From Pseudomonas amygdali (GTDB lineage: Bacteria > Pseudomonadota > Gammaproteobacteria > Pseudomonadales > Pseudomonadaceae): a stretch of DNA of 39,550 nt. The stretch spans positions 1 to 39,550 of the forward strand of contig NZ_LKBW01000268.1 in assembly GCF_002699855.1 (NCBI RefSeq), in the 5' to 3' direction. Under the pieces are notes generated by a model that searched no databases, was not told the origin of the DNA, and worked only from the letters and a program-made list of their open reading frames with translations. Shown here in pieces: positions 8,046 through 18,560 of the stretch. Each line of letters opens with the position of its first letter. The stretch's first letter is position 1. Both the position numbers and the translations under genes were made by a program.

Positions 8046-8675
8046 TCAGAGCAGTTTGTGCTCCATCGCGTATTTGACGAGATCGGCCAGTGAGTTGAGT
8101 TTCATTTTCTGCATCAGCCGCGCCTTGTGGGTACTGATGGTTTTGCTGCTCAGTGCCAGTTGCTGGGCGATGTCGTTAACGTTGGCGCCCTGCGCCAAGC
8201 GCTCGAACACCGAGAACTCGCGCTCCGACAACAATGAGTGCAAAGGCCGGCTATCGGTCAGGCCCACTTCAAAGACCATGCGGTCGGCGAGGTCCGGGTC
8301 GATATAGCGCCCGCCTGCCGCTACCCGACGAATTGCCGTCAGCAGCAGCGCCGGGTCGCTGTCCTTGGTGGCATAACCTGCGGCGCCGACTTTCAGCGCA
8401 CGTGCCGCCATCTGTGCTTCATTGTGCATCGACAGCACCAGAATGGCGGGCGGACTGGCCAGTGCGCGAATTCGCGGAATCGCCTCAAGACCATTGACGC
8501 CGGGCATGGAGATATCCAGCAACACCACTTCGCAGGCCACATGACGCAAGGTTTCGAGCAGCTGCTCGCCATTGCTGGCCTCACCGACCACTTGCAGGTC
8601 TCTGGCCAGACCAATCAACTGCTTGATCCCTTCACGCACGATGGTGTGGTCTTCGGCTACCAAAACACGAATCAC
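8046..8675 (-). CDS. agtR: LuxR/NarL-family response regulator (AgtR-like)
   Basis: The 209-residue protein has a receiver domain with the acidic pair Glu8-Asp9, phosphoacceptor Asp54 in VVLLDISMPG and the conserved Lys in ATKDSDP. The C-terminal LuxR-type helix-turn-helix includes LSEREFSVFERLAQG and SSKTISTHKARLMQKM. Its ATG overlaps the stop codon of the sensor kinase gene by four bases, so kinase and regulator are co-translated. By synteny it matches PA0601, reported as AgtR, regulator of 4-aminobutyrate/5-aminovalerate uptake in P. aeruginosa. The likely target is the agtABCD promoter 300 bases downstream. The family call is certain; the symbol rests on position and my recall of that work. 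Confidence 0.85.
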   Translation of the reverse strand: MIRVLVAEDHTIVREGIKQLIGLARDLQVVGEASNGEQLLETLRHVACEVVLLDISMPGVNGLEAIPRIRALASPPAILVLSMHNEAQMAARALKVGAAGYATKDSDPALLLTAIRRVAAGGRYIDPDLADRMVFEVGLTDSRPLHSLLSEREFSVFERLAQGANVNDIAQQLALSSKTISTHKARLMQKMKLNSLADLVKYAMEHKLL

Positions 8676-10720
8676 TGGCTTCGCTCCTGTGCGACGGGGT
8701 CCAACGGGATGTAGGCGCGCAAGGTTGTGCCCTCACCGGCATCGCTGTCCAGCTCCAGTCTGCCGCCGAGCATCAGCACCCGCTCGCGCATCCCGACCAG
8801 ACCGAATGAAACCACCCTGCCCGACTCGACGACAAACCCCTGCCCGTCATCGGCGATGCTCATGCACATCATGCCATCCTGCAACGTCAGACTGATTTCC
8901 ACCGTGTGCGCCTGGGCGTGGCGCATGACGTTGGTCAGCGCTTTCTGGAGAATCCGGAACATGCCAGTGGCTCTGGCATCGCTAAGCACCGGGAGGTTGT
9001 CCGGCACCTGCACCAGGCAAGGGATTTGCGTGCGCGCCTCGAAACGGCGTGCCTGCCACTCGATGGCCGACGCAATGCCGGCGTCGAGAATCGGTGGCCG
9101 CAATGCCGTGGCAACATCACGCACCAGTTGAAACAGCTGAGCGATGAGACGCTTCATGCTGTCCAGTCGCTCACCAAGGCCGGGGTCCAGGTCAGCATAG
9201 GCCAGTTCGCACATTGATGTTTCCAGCTTCAGCACCGTCAGCATCTGCCCCAGCTCGTCATGCACCTCGCGAGCAATACGCGCCTTCTCTTCTTCACGCA
9301 CGCTTTCCAGATGCGCTGATAATTCACGTAACTGATCATGCGCACGGCGTCGTTCGCTGGCGTCGCTGAGAAACACCACCAGGTATTCCGCCTCGTGAAA
9401 GCGCAGGAAGCTCAACGAGACATCGGCAGGCCGAAGACTGCCATCAGCGCGCAGACAATGGGCCTCGAACACCTGCGGGCTGTCTTCGCGGGAACGCGCG
9501 TTTTTCCACAGGTTGAGCCAGCGGTCCATGTGCAGACCGGGCTCGAAATCAATCAACGGGCGCTCGACCACCTGTCCCGGCGCGTAGCCGAGCATGGATT
9601 CCGCCGCCCGGTTGGCGTAACGCACACGACTGTCCCAATTGACCCAAAGGATGCCGACAGTGCTCTGGTCGATGGAGAATTGCGCCAGACGCAGCGCCTC
9701 CTCCCCCTCGACGCGACGGGCGAGTTCTTCTCGCGCGCAAAGCAACTCCTGCTCCTGCGCCTGCTGCTGGCGACGCTGCCAGACCACGATGGCGAAACAG
9801 GCCAGCAACATTACCAGCAGCAGAATGCATAGGTTTTTCCAGAGCTTGGTCGACTCGATGAAATGCGATGGGGTGAGTGGCATCCAGCGCGCGTGCAGTT
9901 GCTCCAGCTCTTTGGCAGGAATCGCGCGCAACGCTTCGCTGACAATGGCGGCCAGCTCCGGCATGTCACGGCGTGAAGCCACGCGCAACAATTGCGGCAG
10001 CCCGATATCCCCCACTATCGCAAGCCCGGCAAACTCCGGCTCGCGGAGCAAACGGCTGAGCTGCGCCTCGTCCACCACGGCATACCGTGCCTGCTGACTG
10101 AGTAACAATTGCAGCGCCTGACGCTCCAGCGGCACGCCTTGCAGGTTCAGGTGCGGAAAGTTGCTGCGCAGGTAATCGGCGGCAGGGCCTGGCATGCGTA
10201 CAGCAACCCGCGAAAAGCTGTCGAGTTTCTCGAGGTCCACGGCAGTGCTGCCATCGCGTTCGCCGATCAACAGTTGCGAAACACGCAGATACGGATCGGA
10301 AAACAACCACAGACGCAGGCCCGCCGGGGTCTGCATCAAGCCAGGCGCAACATCGATTTCACCATTGGCCAAGGCCTTCTCAAGCGCCGCCTGATCAGGA
10401 AAGTTTCGCCACAGCAACTCGACCGGCAGCGTCGAAGCCAGCGCATTCATCAGGTCAACATTGGCCCCGGACAACTGCTGCAAACGCTGATCGAACTGGG
10501 CGTAAGGCGCGCGCAGTACCAGGCCAATCCGCAACGGGCCATGCTGATCGAGCCAGCTACGCTGTGCTGAACTCAACTGCGCAGGTTCAGGCGTTTGTGG
10601 CTCGTCGGCCTGCGTATTCGCCATCTGAACCATCAAGAGCAAAGCCAGGCAGCCGATAAAGCCGGTGCGCAGAAGACCAATCATCAATGTGTCGCTCTCG
10701 TGTGTTCGTATGACGGCCAT
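8672..10720 (-). CDS. agtS: Hybrid sensor: periplasmic SBP domain, PAS, NarX-type histidine kinase (AgtS-like)
   Basis: This is the membrane sensor partner of the adjacent regulator. In the 682-residue frame, a hydrophobic signal/anchor lies at residues 13-33 and a periplasmic family-3 solute-binding domain at about 60-280. A membrane helix follows at 295-314, then a PAS domain at 341-455, a HisKA_3 dimerisation domain with His487 in AREVHDELGQM, and a HATPase domain with DDGQGF and GLVGMRERV. The binding domain probably senses amino-acid-like ligands directly. The start is uncertain: the ATG at 10684 would place the signal sequence at the N-terminus and give 670 residues; neither site has a strong ribosome binding site. 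It is divergent from the DUF3530 gene. Symbol by synteny with PA0600. Confidence 0.82.
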   Translation of the reverse strand: MAVIRTHESDTLMIGLLRTGFIGCLALLLMVQMANTQADEPQTPEPAQLSSAQRSWLDQHGPLRIGLVLRAPYAQFDQRLQQLSGANVDLMNALASTLPVELLWRNFPDQAALEKALANGEIDVAPGLMQTPAGLRLWLFSDPYLRVSQLLIGERDGSTAVDLEKLDSFSRVAVRMPGPAADYLRSNFPHLNLQGVPLERQALQLLLSQQARYAVVDEAQLSRLLREPEFAGLAIVGDIGLPQLLRVASRRDMPELAAIVSEALRAIPAKELEQLHARWMPLTPSHFIESTKLWKNLCILLLVMLLACFAIVVWQRRQQQAQEQELLCAREELARRVEGEEALRLAQFSIDQSTVGILWVNWDSRVRYANRAAESMLGYAPGQVVERPLIDFEPGLHMDRWLNLWKNARSREDSPQVFEAHCLRADGSLRPADVSLSFLRFHEAEYLVVFLSDASERRRAHDQLRELSAHLESVREEEKARIAREVHDELGQMLTVLKLETSMCELAYADLDPGLGERLDSMKRLIAQLFQLVRDVATALRPPILDAGIASAIEWQARRFEARTQIPCLVQVPDNLPVLSDARATGMFRILQKALTNVMRHAQAHTVEISLTLQDGMMCMSIADDGQGFVVESGRVVSFGLVGMRERVLMLGGRLELDSDAGEGTTLRAYIPLDPVAQERSQ

Positions 10721-10798
10721 ATGCCGCGCAGGCTCAGGCCTGACAAAAGCCGATCAACCCATTAGGCTGCCGGGATAGTTTCTGGCTTGGAATATCCG

Positions 10799-11785
10799 AT
10801 GTCCTACACCTTTCGCGCAACGTTTCCTGCATTGTTTCTGTCATTGGTCCTGCCTTGCGCATTGCCTGTGCTCGCAGCCGATCCGGCCCCGGCCAAGGAC
10901 GCGGCTGCCGAAGCGCCGGTAGAACGGGCACCGCTGCTCAGCCGCTCGCAGGAAGACGCGATAGCGCTGGAGCGTCAATTGCCTCGCGAGGATCAGCAGC
11001 AACTTCAGGCGGGTGACGAAAGCTTTCTCGCGCTCTGGAAGCCTGCAAACAGTGACGAGCCCCAGGGCGCGGTGATCATTGTGCCTGGCGACGCCGAGTC
11101 ACCGGACTGGCCGGATGCCGTCGGCCCGCTGCGCAGAAAATTTCCGGATGTCGGCTGGTCAAGCCTGAGCATCACCCTGCCGGATGCGATAGACAACAGC
11201 CTGGTGCCACGCGAGCCCGACGCCGCCTCGACCGACGCGAACGCTGCCAAACCCAAGGAATCCCTCAAGGACGCCAGTGCGAAAGCGCAAGACCCGGCAG
11301 CTGAAGCCGAGGCTCTGGCTGCCGCAGCAACCGCAAAGGCAGCTGCCGACGAGGAACTCAACAAGGCTCAGGCCGAGCGCATCTTCGCGCGGATCGAAAG
11401 CGCGATCAGCTTTGCGCAGCAGAACAAGGCTCGCAGCATCGTATTGATCGGCCATAGCAGCGGTGCCTATTGGGCAGCCAGATTCCTCAATGAACGCACA
11501 TCGCCTGCCGTGCAGAAGCTGGTGATGCTTGCTGCGCGCGAGCCGGTCAGTGCTGCGCCTTCGCTGCTGGACATGGTGCCTCAGCTGAAAATAAAGACCG
11601 CCGACTTCATCTACAAAAACTCGCCGGACCAGGCCGCCAAAGCACGTCTGCAGGCCAGCAAACGCGCCAAAGGCCCCGGTTTTACGCAGATTGGTCTGAT
11701 CAATATCGTGGGCAATGAACATACCGAGCAAGAACAACTGTTCCGCAGGGTTCGTGGCTGGATAGACGCCAAGGAAGAAAAATAA
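10799..11785 (+). CDS. Secreted DUF3530 / alpha/beta-hydrolase-like protein
   Basis: The 328-residue protein has a Sec signal peptide (hydrophobic core about residues 8-28, probable cleavage after VLAA). It carries a nucleophile-elbow motif LIGHSSGAYWAA, matching GxSxG of alpha/beta hydrolases, and INIVGNEHTEQEQLFRRV near the C-terminus, which may supply the catalytic His. This pattern fits DUF3530, whose substrate is unknown. An Ala/Lys-rich low-complexity stretch (about residues 140-190) interrupts the fold before the nucleophile and is probably a surface insertion. The ATG at 10799 is preferred over an upstream TTG because TTGGA sits at ribosome-binding distance. It stands alone, divergent from agtS and convergent with djlA. 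The esterase-like function is inference. Confidence 0.75.
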   Translation: MSYTFRATFPALFLSLVLPCALPVLAADPAPAKDAAAEAPVERAPLLSRSQEDAIALERQLPREDQQQLQAGDESFLALWKPANSDEPQGAVIIVPGDAESPDWPDAVGPLRRKFPDVGWSSLSITLPDAIDNSLVPREPDAASTDANAAKPKESLKDASAKAQDPAAEAEALAAAATAKAAADEELNKAQAERIFARIESAISFAQQNKARSIVLIGHSSGAYWAARFLNERTSPAVQKLVMLAAREPVSAAPSLLDMVPQLKIKTADFIYKNSPDQAAKARLQASKRAKGPGFTQIGLINIVGNEHTEQEQLFRRVRGWIDAKEEK

Positions 11786-11799
11786 GCTTCACCCCGAGC

Positions 11800-11843
11800 G
11801 CCCGACGCACAGCAGGCTCAGTTGAACCCGCGTCGGGCCTTTA
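11800..11843 (+). terminator. Convergent terminator-like hairpin between the DUF3530 gene and djlA
   Basis: GCCCGACGC (11800-11808) pairs perfectly with GCGTCGGGC (11830-11838) around a 21-base loop, followed by CTTTA. The loop contains the djlA stop codon, and the 3' arm lies within the last djlA codons. The weak T tract makes it a moderate candidate terminator for the plus-strand gene. Confidence 0.45.
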
Positions 11844-12585
11844 CCACCCGATAGGCGTTATGCAGCTGGCTGGTCTTGTCGGTAGCCACCCGCACTTGCT
11901 GAGGGTTGGCACCCGAACCGGCAACCTTGTCAGGATGATGCCGACTGAGCAGCCGACGGTAGGCGCGCTTGATGCTTAAAGGATCGGTGTCCGGTTTTAT
12001 TCCCAGAAGCGTCATCGCGCTTTTGTAGTCATCACCACTACTGACCGGCGAACGCTTCATCGGGTCGTGATCGGCAGCCAGCGCTTCGACTTGTGGGCCT
12101 GTCCAACCCAGCCACATGCCCCATACCCCGATCAACTCACGCTCGACCCGGGAAGCCTTGCCATCCGCCCAGGCCATGCGCCAGCAGGCACACAACAACT
12201 CCTCGGCGGTGTCCGGCTGCCCGTGCAGACCGCGCAAATAACTGCGCAGGCCGTCGGCACCGTCACGACCGCGTTTGAAGGCGTTGATGGCGCGCAACTG
12301 ATCCGCCTCGTTCAGGTTCAGACGGCGCATTTCGGTACGGGCCTGATTAATATGACTGGCCAGGACACGTCCGTCACTCTTGGCCAGACGGCCCAGCAAC
12401 ACAAACAGCAGCCCATCGGCGGGTATCGCCGCCCGCCCTCCCAGACGCTCGCGCAGGTGCGCCCAGCTCTGCAGCTTCAGGCGCCGGTCCAGCGCCTGCC
12501 CCAATAGAGCACCCAGCATTGCGCCCGGGATGCTGGCAATTGCATAGCCGACACCCGCGCCGATCAATGTGCCAGGCCAAAGCAT
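11818..12585 (-). CDS. djlA: Co-chaperone DjlA, membrane-anchored J-domain protein
   Basis: The 255-residue protein has the DjlA layout. A Gly/Ala-rich N-terminal membrane segment (residues 5-32) is followed by a TerB-like central domain (about 55-160). The C-terminal J domain carries the essential HPD in RLLSRHHPDKVAG. DjlA stimulates the DnaK ATPase at the inner membrane and is linked to envelope stress. In E. coli djlA is a neighbour of lptD and surA; here the same cluster is found with djlA on the opposite side. The ATG directly abuts the stop codon of murU (12586), so the two are co-transcribed and probably coupled. Confidence 0.9.
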   Translation of the reverse strand: MLWPGTLIGAGVGYAIASIPGAMLGALLGQALDRRLKLQSWAHLRERLGGRAAIPADGLLFVLLGRLAKSDGRVLASHINQARTEMRRLNLNEADQLRAINAFKRGRDGADGLRSYLRGLHGQPDTAEELLCACWRMAWADGKASRVERELIGVWGMWLGWTGPQVEALAADHDPMKRSPVSSGDDYKSAMTLLGIKPDTDPLSIKRAYRRLLSRHHPDKVAGSGANPQQVRVATDKTSQLHNAYRVVKARRGFN

Positions 12586-13287
<702 letters not shown>

Positions 13288-13321
13288 TCAAAATAGCCAT
13301 TTTCAGGCCGTCGCTGGCGTA

Positions 13322-14347
13322 TCAGACAGCGGTCTCTACCGGTTGCTGCAGACTGGCGAGCAACTGCCCGAGTTGAGCCAGCTCGGGGCGACGCGACAAA
13401 ACTGCCTCTATATAAGCGAAAAAGCGCGGGACGTCTTGCAGATAACGCGGTTTTCCATCGCGGTGGCAGATGCGGGCAAAAATACCGATCACCTTCAAAT
13501 GGCGCTGAACACCCATCAGATCACTGGCGCGCTCAAAGGCGGCAAAATCTTCCTGCACCGGGATACCAACGGCACGCGCCTGATCCCAGTAGATTCTGAG
13601 CCAGTCGCTGACGCGTTCTTGTGGCCAGCTCAGGAACGCGTCCTTGAACAGACAAGTCACGTCATAGGTGACCGGGCCGTAGACAGCGTCCTGAAAATCC
13701 AGCACACCTGGATTGGGCTCGCTGATCATCAGGTTTCGCGGCATGTAGTCGCGATGCACCAGCACTTTGGGCTGCGCCAGAGCGCTGTTGATCAACAACT
13801 CGCTGGCCTGCCGCCAATCGCTCAGTTGCGCCTCGTCCATCTCGATACCCAGGTGGCGCTTTACGTACCACTCGGGGAAAAGCTCCAGTTCACGGCGCAG
13901 CAACGCGACGTCATAGCTGGGCAGCGGCGCGTCCATCGGCAATTGCTGATAGGCCAGCAGCGCCTGGATTGCATCGGCGAACAAGGCATCGGCATTGTCA
14001 GCGTCAATCACATCCAGATAGGTCTGACGGCCAAGATCATTGAGCAGCAAAAAGCCTTGCGTCAGGTCTTCGGCATAAATTTCCGGAACATTAATGCCCG
14101 ACTTTTTCAGTAAATGGGCGATATCCACAAACGGTTTGCAGTTTTCCTGCGGTGGCGGCGCGTCCATCACAATAAAAGTTCGGCCAGCGCCCTCCCAGCG
14201 AAAATAACGACGAAAACTTGCGTCACTACTGGCCGCAGTCAATGTGGCCGGGGGTACAGCGCCCCAATTTTGTGCCGCAAACAGCGCTGGCAACTGCTCA
14301 TCGAGCCAAACTTTCAGGGATTGCAGGCGTATATCTTGATCTGACAT
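13322..14347 (-). CDS. amgK: N-acetylmuramate/N-acetylglucosamine kinase
   Basis: AmgK phosphorylates MurNAc (and GlcNAc) at the anomeric position, feeding MurU. The 341-residue protein belongs to the aminoglycoside phosphotransferase fold. It has the catalytic loop VLVHRDYMPRNLMI and the metal-binding segment GVLDFQDAVYGPVTYD. The N-terminal lobe contains SDASFRRYFRWEG. GGAG lies nine bases before the ATG. It is divergent from lptD; the 129-base shared spacer contains a GACGGC-GCTA-GCCGTC inverted repeat at 14361-14376. Many databases label it only as a phosphotransferase, but its pairing with murU supports the recycling role. It is not expected to be an antibiotic-modifying enzyme. Confidence 0.92.
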   Translation of the reverse strand: MSDQDIRLQSLKVWLDEQLPALFAAQNWGAVPPATLTAASSDASFRRYFRWEGAGRTFIVMDAPPPQENCKPFVDIAHLLKKSGINVPEIYAEDLTQGFLLLNDLGRQTYLDVIDADNADALFADAIQALLAYQQLPMDAPLPSYDVALLRRELELFPEWYVKRHLGIEMDEAQLSDWRQASELLINSALAQPKVLVHRDYMPRNLMISEPNPGVLDFQDAVYGPVTYDVTCLFKDAFLSWPQERVSDWLRIYWDQARAVGIPVQEDFAAFERASDLMGVQRHLKVIGIFARICHRDGKPRYLQDVPRFFAYIEAVLSRRPELAQLGQLLASLQQPVETAV

Positions 14348-14476
14348 TACAAGGGTCTCCGACGGCGCTAGCCGTCAAGCGGGTCATGCTTTATTATCCG
14401 GAATCTTTTTCAGCCCATCGAGAGGCGTGCGGCCCCCCCGCGGGCAGATGGCACGCAGGAAGCCCGGACTAATAAG

Positions 14477-17257
14477 ATGGCATTGAAATCCGCCGCGTTT
14501 CGTAAAAAATTTCCGTTGCTCGTAACCGGCAGTCTGCTGGCGATGCAACCTCTGGCCACTCAGTTCGTGGTCGCCGCGGAACAGTATGACTGCTCAGTCT
14601 CTGCTTCGGGTGCCTGGAACTGTGCGCCGAAATCCAATGCTGCTGCAGTGGATCTGCCTCCGCGCCCCGTGCATGACACGACGTCGGTCAGTTCCAACGG
14701 CACAGTTACCTCGCAAGGCACCTCTTCGGGTGAGCAGGTTGCAGGTACGCAACTGGTTACCGAAGCCAAGGGCAAAGGTCTCAGGTCGCGTAGTGCTGAC
14801 TACAGCCACCTTGATTGGGTTCCTCGCGAAAAGCTGACCGCAGCACAACTGGCCGAGACCGGTCCGTATTGCTCGGGTGCCTACGTCGAGCCGATCCGCC
14901 CAGGCATGGACGACAAGACGCCGATGAAAGACGCGCCTATGTTCGTCGGATCCAAGGCTTCGCGTTACGAACAGGAAGCGCAGGTCGCGACGCTGGCAGG
15001 TGATGTCGTATTGCGCCAGGGCAGCATGCAGGTACAGGCTCAAGAGGCAGCACTGCATCAGGCCGAAAACCGTGGCGAGCTGAACGGCGATGTCCGTCTG
15101 CGCGACAACGGCGCGCTGATCGTCGGTGACAAGGCCGAGCTGCAACTCGATACCGGCGAAGCCCGTGTCGACAATGCCGAGTACGTCCTGCACAAGTCGA
15201 ACATTCGCGGTAACGCCCTGTACGCCAAGCGTGCAGAGAACGCGATCATCCGGCTCAAGGACGGTACATACACCTCGTGTGAGCCGAACAGCAACGCTTG
15301 GACGCTCAAAGGCAACAACATCACGCTGAACCCGGCCACCGGCTTTGGTACAGCGACCAACGTTACCCTGCGGGTCAAGGACATACCGGTTCTGTACACG
15401 CCGTATATCTACTTCCCGATCGACGACCGTCGCCAGTCCGGCTTCCTGCCGCCGACCATTGCGGCAGGCGGCGATAACAGTTTCACACTCGTTACTCCGT
15501 ACTACTTCAACCTGGCACCGAACTACGACGCCACGTTGTACCCGCGTTACATGGCCGACCGCGGCCTGCTGATGGAAGGCGAGTTCCGCTACCTGACCAA
15601 AGGCAGCGAAGGCCAGTTTGGCGGCGCGTACCTGAACGACGAGAACGACGACCGCAAGCTGCAGTCGGACTACGACAAGACTCGCTGGATGATCAACTGG
15701 CAGCACAAGGGCGGGCTTGATACGCGCTGGCTGACCCAGGTTGATTACACCGACATCAGCGACCCGTATTACTTCCAGGATCTGGAAACCGATCAGATCG
15801 GCGTTAAACGGACGGACTTCCTCAACCAGCAGGGCTCTTTGACCTACCGTGGCGACAGCTACTCGGCAGTGCTCAACGCTCAGGCTTACAAGCTGGCTAC
15901 GGTTGCGAACGTTACGCCTTACAACCGCCTGCCACAGTTGACGCTCAACGGTACGTTGCCTTACAACCCGGGTGGTCTGAAGTTTGATTATCAGACTGAA
16001 GCCGTTCGCTTCGAACGTGACCTGCGCAGCGGCGCGTTCATCGATGAAGATGGCAACTCCGAGACACGACTGGACAACAACATCTCCGGCCTTGCCCGGG
16101 CAAACGGGGACCGCCTGAATCTGGCGCCGTCCGTCAGCCTGCCAATGAACTGGACCTATGGTTTCCTGACACCGAAGCTTAAGTACGTCTACACCCAGTA
16201 CGCGTTGGACCTGGACAGTCAGGGCAAAAGCTCGCTTCTGGCTGGCGAGGAATACAGCAGTAGTCAAAGCCGCAGCGTGCCGATCTTCAGCGTCGACAGC
16301 GGCCTGTACTTCGACCGCAACACCAACTGGTTCGGCAAGGATTACCGTCAAACCCTGGAACCGCGCCTGTTCTATCTCTATGTACCCGAGAAAGACCAGA
16401 CCGACATCCCGGTATTCGACACCAGCGAAAGCACATTCAATTATGCCTCGCTATTCCGTGACAACCGCTTCACCGGTTCCGACCGCATCGGCGACGAGAA
16501 CAAGCTGTCGCTGGGTATCACCAACCGCTGGATTGAAAGCAACGGCTTTGAACGTCAACGCTTCAGCATCGGTCAGGCGCTGTATTTCGAAGACCGTAAG
16601 GTGCAGTTGCCTGGCGTAGTGTTCGCTGATCGTGATGATGCGCGCGCCAACGTTTCGCCTTACGCGCTGGAATACGAATACCGCTTCAACCGCGACTGGC
16701 GCTTCAACTCCGATTTCAACTGGGATCCGGACAGCAAGAGCACCCGTTCGGGCAGCGCAATGTTCCATTACCAGCCTGAAGACAACCCGAACAAGATCGT
16801 CAACCTCGGCTATCGCTATCGCAACGACCAGATTCGTTACGACGAAAGCACTGGCCGCTGGATCGTGGGCGGTGGCGACTACGGACGTCCGGGCGATGCC
16901 AACTACGTGAAGGACTACTACAAGATCCAGCAGCACGATTTCTCGGTCATCTGGCCAATCGTGCCGCAGTGGAGCCTGATCAGCCGCTGGCAGTATGACT
17001 ACAACCGTGAGCGCACCATCGAAGCTTTCGGCGGGTTCGAGTACGACAACTGCTGCTGGAAAATGCGTCTGGTCAACCGCTATTGGGTCGACTACGACGA
17101 GTTCAGTCAGGCAGCGCCTCAGAACGAGAAAGGCGACCGCGGCATATTCCTACAAATTGTGTTGAAGGGGCTCGGCGGTGTAACTGGCGCCAAGGTAGAC
17201 AGCTTCCTCGACAAAGGCATTCAAGGTTATCGTGAACGTGAAGACCAAGCTTTCTGA
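14477..17257 (+). CDS. lptD: LPS-assembly outer-membrane protein LptD
   Basis: LptD forms, with LptE, the outer-membrane translocon that inserts lipopolysaccharide. The 926-residue precursor has a signal peptide ending near residue 34 (VVAA). An extended N-terminal region contains Cys39 and Cys49, followed by an LptA-like beta-jellyroll domain (about residues 150-290) and a large beta-barrel rich in aromatic strands. The adjacent Cys pair in [14 protein letters not shown] near the C-terminus matches the cysteines that make the essential disulfides in E. coli LptD. A TATTAT hexamer at 14392-14397 may be part of the promoter. The 3' end overlaps surA by 26 bases, and SurA is the chaperone that folds LptD. 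Confidence 0.96.
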   Translation: MALKSAAFRKKFPLLVTGSLLAMQPLATQFVVAAEQYDCSVSASGAWNCAPKSNAAAVDLPPRPVHDTTSVSSNGTVTSQGTSSGEQVAGTQLVTEAKGKGLRSRSADYSHLDWVPREKLTAAQLAETGPYCSGAYVEPIRPGMDDKTPMKDAPMFVGSKASRYEQEAQVATLAGDVVLRQGSMQVQAQEAALHQAENRGELNGDVRLRDNGALIVGDKAELQLDTGEARVDNAEYVLHKSNIRGNALYAKRAENAIIRLKDGTYTSCEPNSNAWTLKGNNITLNPATGFGTATNVTLRVKDIPVLYTPYIYFPIDDRRQSGFLPPTIAAGGDNSFTLVTPYYFNLAPNYDATLYPRYMADRGLLMEGEFRYLTKGSEGQFGGAYLNDENDDRKLQSDYDKTRWMINWQHKGGLDTRWLTQVDYTDISDPYYFQDLETDQIGVKRTDFLNQQGSLTYRGDSYSAVLNAQAYKLATVANVTPYNRLPQLTLNGTLPYNPGGLKFDYQTEAVRFERDLRSGAFIDEDGNSETRLDNNISGLARANGDRLNLAPSVSLPMNWTYGFLTPKLKYVYTQYALDLDSQGKSSLLAGEEYSSSQSRSVPIFSVDSGLYFDRNTNWFGKDYRQTLEPRLFYLYVPEKDQTDIPVFDTSESTFNYASLFRDNRFTGSDRIGDENKLSLGITNRWIESNGFERQRFSIGQALYFEDRKVQLPGVVFADRDDARANVSPYALEYEYRFNRDWRFNSDFNWDPDSKSTRSGSAMFHYQPEDNPNKIVNLGYRYRNDQIRYDESTGRWIVGGGDYGRPGDANYVKDYYKIQQHDFSVIWPIVPQWSLISRWQYDYNRERTIEAFGGFEYDNCCWKMRLVNRYWVDYDEFSQAAPQNEKGDRGIFLQIVLKGLGGVTGAKVDSFLDKGIQGYREREDQAF

Positions 17258-18560
17258 TTGTCTGCGCCCGCTGATGCTGGGCGCGTTACTCCTGAGCGGT
17301 GCAGTGCATGCTGCGGTTCAACCTCTGGACAGTGTCGTGGCTATCGTCGACAACGATGTGATCATGAAAAGCCAGATGGACCAGCGTGTACGTGAAGTTC
17401 AGCAGACCATTGCCAAGCGTGGCTCTGGTGTGCCGCCTGCAGAAGCCCTGCAACCACAGGTTCTGGATCGTCTGATCCTGGAAAACCTGCAGTTGCAGAT
17501 GGGCGAACGGTCCGGTATTCGTGTCTCCGACGACGAGCTGAATCAGGCCATTGGCACCATTGCCCAGCGCAACAACATGAGCGTAGAGCAATTCCGCGCC
17601 GCACTGGCTCATGACGGCTTGTCCTATAACGATGCACGCGAGCAGGTGCGCCGGGAAATGATCATCAGCCGTGTGCGTCAGCGCCGGGTGGCCGAACGTA
17701 TCCAGGTATCCCAGCAGGAAGTGAAAAACTTCCTCGCCTCTGATCAGGGCAAGGCTCAGTTGTCTGAAGAGTTCCACCTGGCCAACATTCTGATCGCAAC
17801 GCCTGACAGCGCCTCTTCGGATGCCATCCAGGCTGCTGCGGTCAAAGCCAAGGGCATTTATGACCAGCTGAAGAAAGGTGCTGACTTCACCCGACTCGCA
17901 GCCACCACCTCCTCCAGCGAAAACGCACTGGAAGGCGGCGACATGGGCTGGCGCAAGGCTGCGCAACTGTCACCGCCATTCGGTGACATGCTCAGCGCAA
18001 TGCCTGTCGGCGACGTGACGCCTCCAGCGCGCACGCCGGGCGGTTTCATCATCCTCAAGTTACTGGAAAAACGTGGCGGCCAGGGGCAGGCACAAATGCG
18101 TGATGAAGTGCATGTGCGTCATATCCTGATCAAACCAAGCGAAATCCGTAACGAAGAAGAGACCAAGCGTCTTGCCGAGAAAATCTACGACCGCATCCAG
18201 AATGGCGAAGACTTCGCCGAACTGGCGAAAAGCTTTTCGGAAGATCCAGGCTCGGCACTCAATGGCGGCGATCTGAACTGGGTTGATCCGAACTCTCTGG
18301 TTCCGGAATTCCGTCAGGTCATGAACGAGACGCCACAAGGCGAATTGTCCAAACCGTTCAAGACCGCTTATGGCTGGCACGTTCTGGAAGTTCTCGGTCG
18401 TCGTTCCACGGATGCTACCGATCAGGCGCGTGAACAGCAGGCGTTGAACGTACTGCGTAACCGCAAGTACGACGAAGAGCTGCAAACCTGGCTGCGTCAG
18501 ATCCGTGACGAAGCCTACGTTGAAATCAAACTCCCTGGCGCGACCCAGGCTGCGCAGTGA
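17232..18560 (+). CDS. surA: Periplasmic chaperone and peptidyl-prolyl isomerase SurA
   Basis: SurA escorts unfolded outer-membrane proteins, LptD among them, through the periplasm. The 442-residue precursor has a signal peptide (cleavage near AVHA, about residue 28) and a SurA N-domain (about 30-160). Two parvulin domains follow, the first around residues 175-280 ([12 protein letters not shown]), the second around 290-390 ([13 protein letters not shown]). The start is a GTG at 17232 within lptD, preceded by AAGG at five bases; a second GTG two codons later is an alternative. Its stop overlaps the GTG of pdxA. Operon order lptD-surA-pdxA-rsmA-apaGH is conserved across gammaproteobacteria. Confidence 0.95.
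   Translation: MNVKTKLSDCLRPLMLGALLLSGAVHAAVQPLDSVVAIVDNDVIMKSQMDQRVREVQQTIAKRGSGVPPAEALQPQVLDRLILENLQLQMGERSGIRVSDDELNQAIGTIAQRNNMSVEQFRAALAHDGLSYNDAREQVRREMIISRVRQRRVAERIQVSQQEVKNFLASDQGKAQLSEEFHLANILIATPDSASSDAIQAAAVKAKGIYDQLKKGADFTRLAATTSSSENALEGGDMGWRKAAQLSPPFGDMLSAMPVGDVTPPARTPGGFIILKLLEKRGGQGQAQMRDEVHVRHILIKPSEIRNEEETKRLAEKIYDRIQNGEDFAELAKSFSEDPGSALNGGDLNWVDPNSLVPEFRQVMNETPQGELSKPFKTAYGWHVLEVLGRRSTDATDQAREQQALNVLRNRKYDEELQTWLRQIRDEAYVEIKLPGATQAAQ

Noticed and set aside
13322..14347. Aminoglycoside resistance kinase
   Set aside because: The phosphotransferase fold is shared, but pairing with murU and the overall sequence fit the MurNAc/GlcNAc kinase AmgK.
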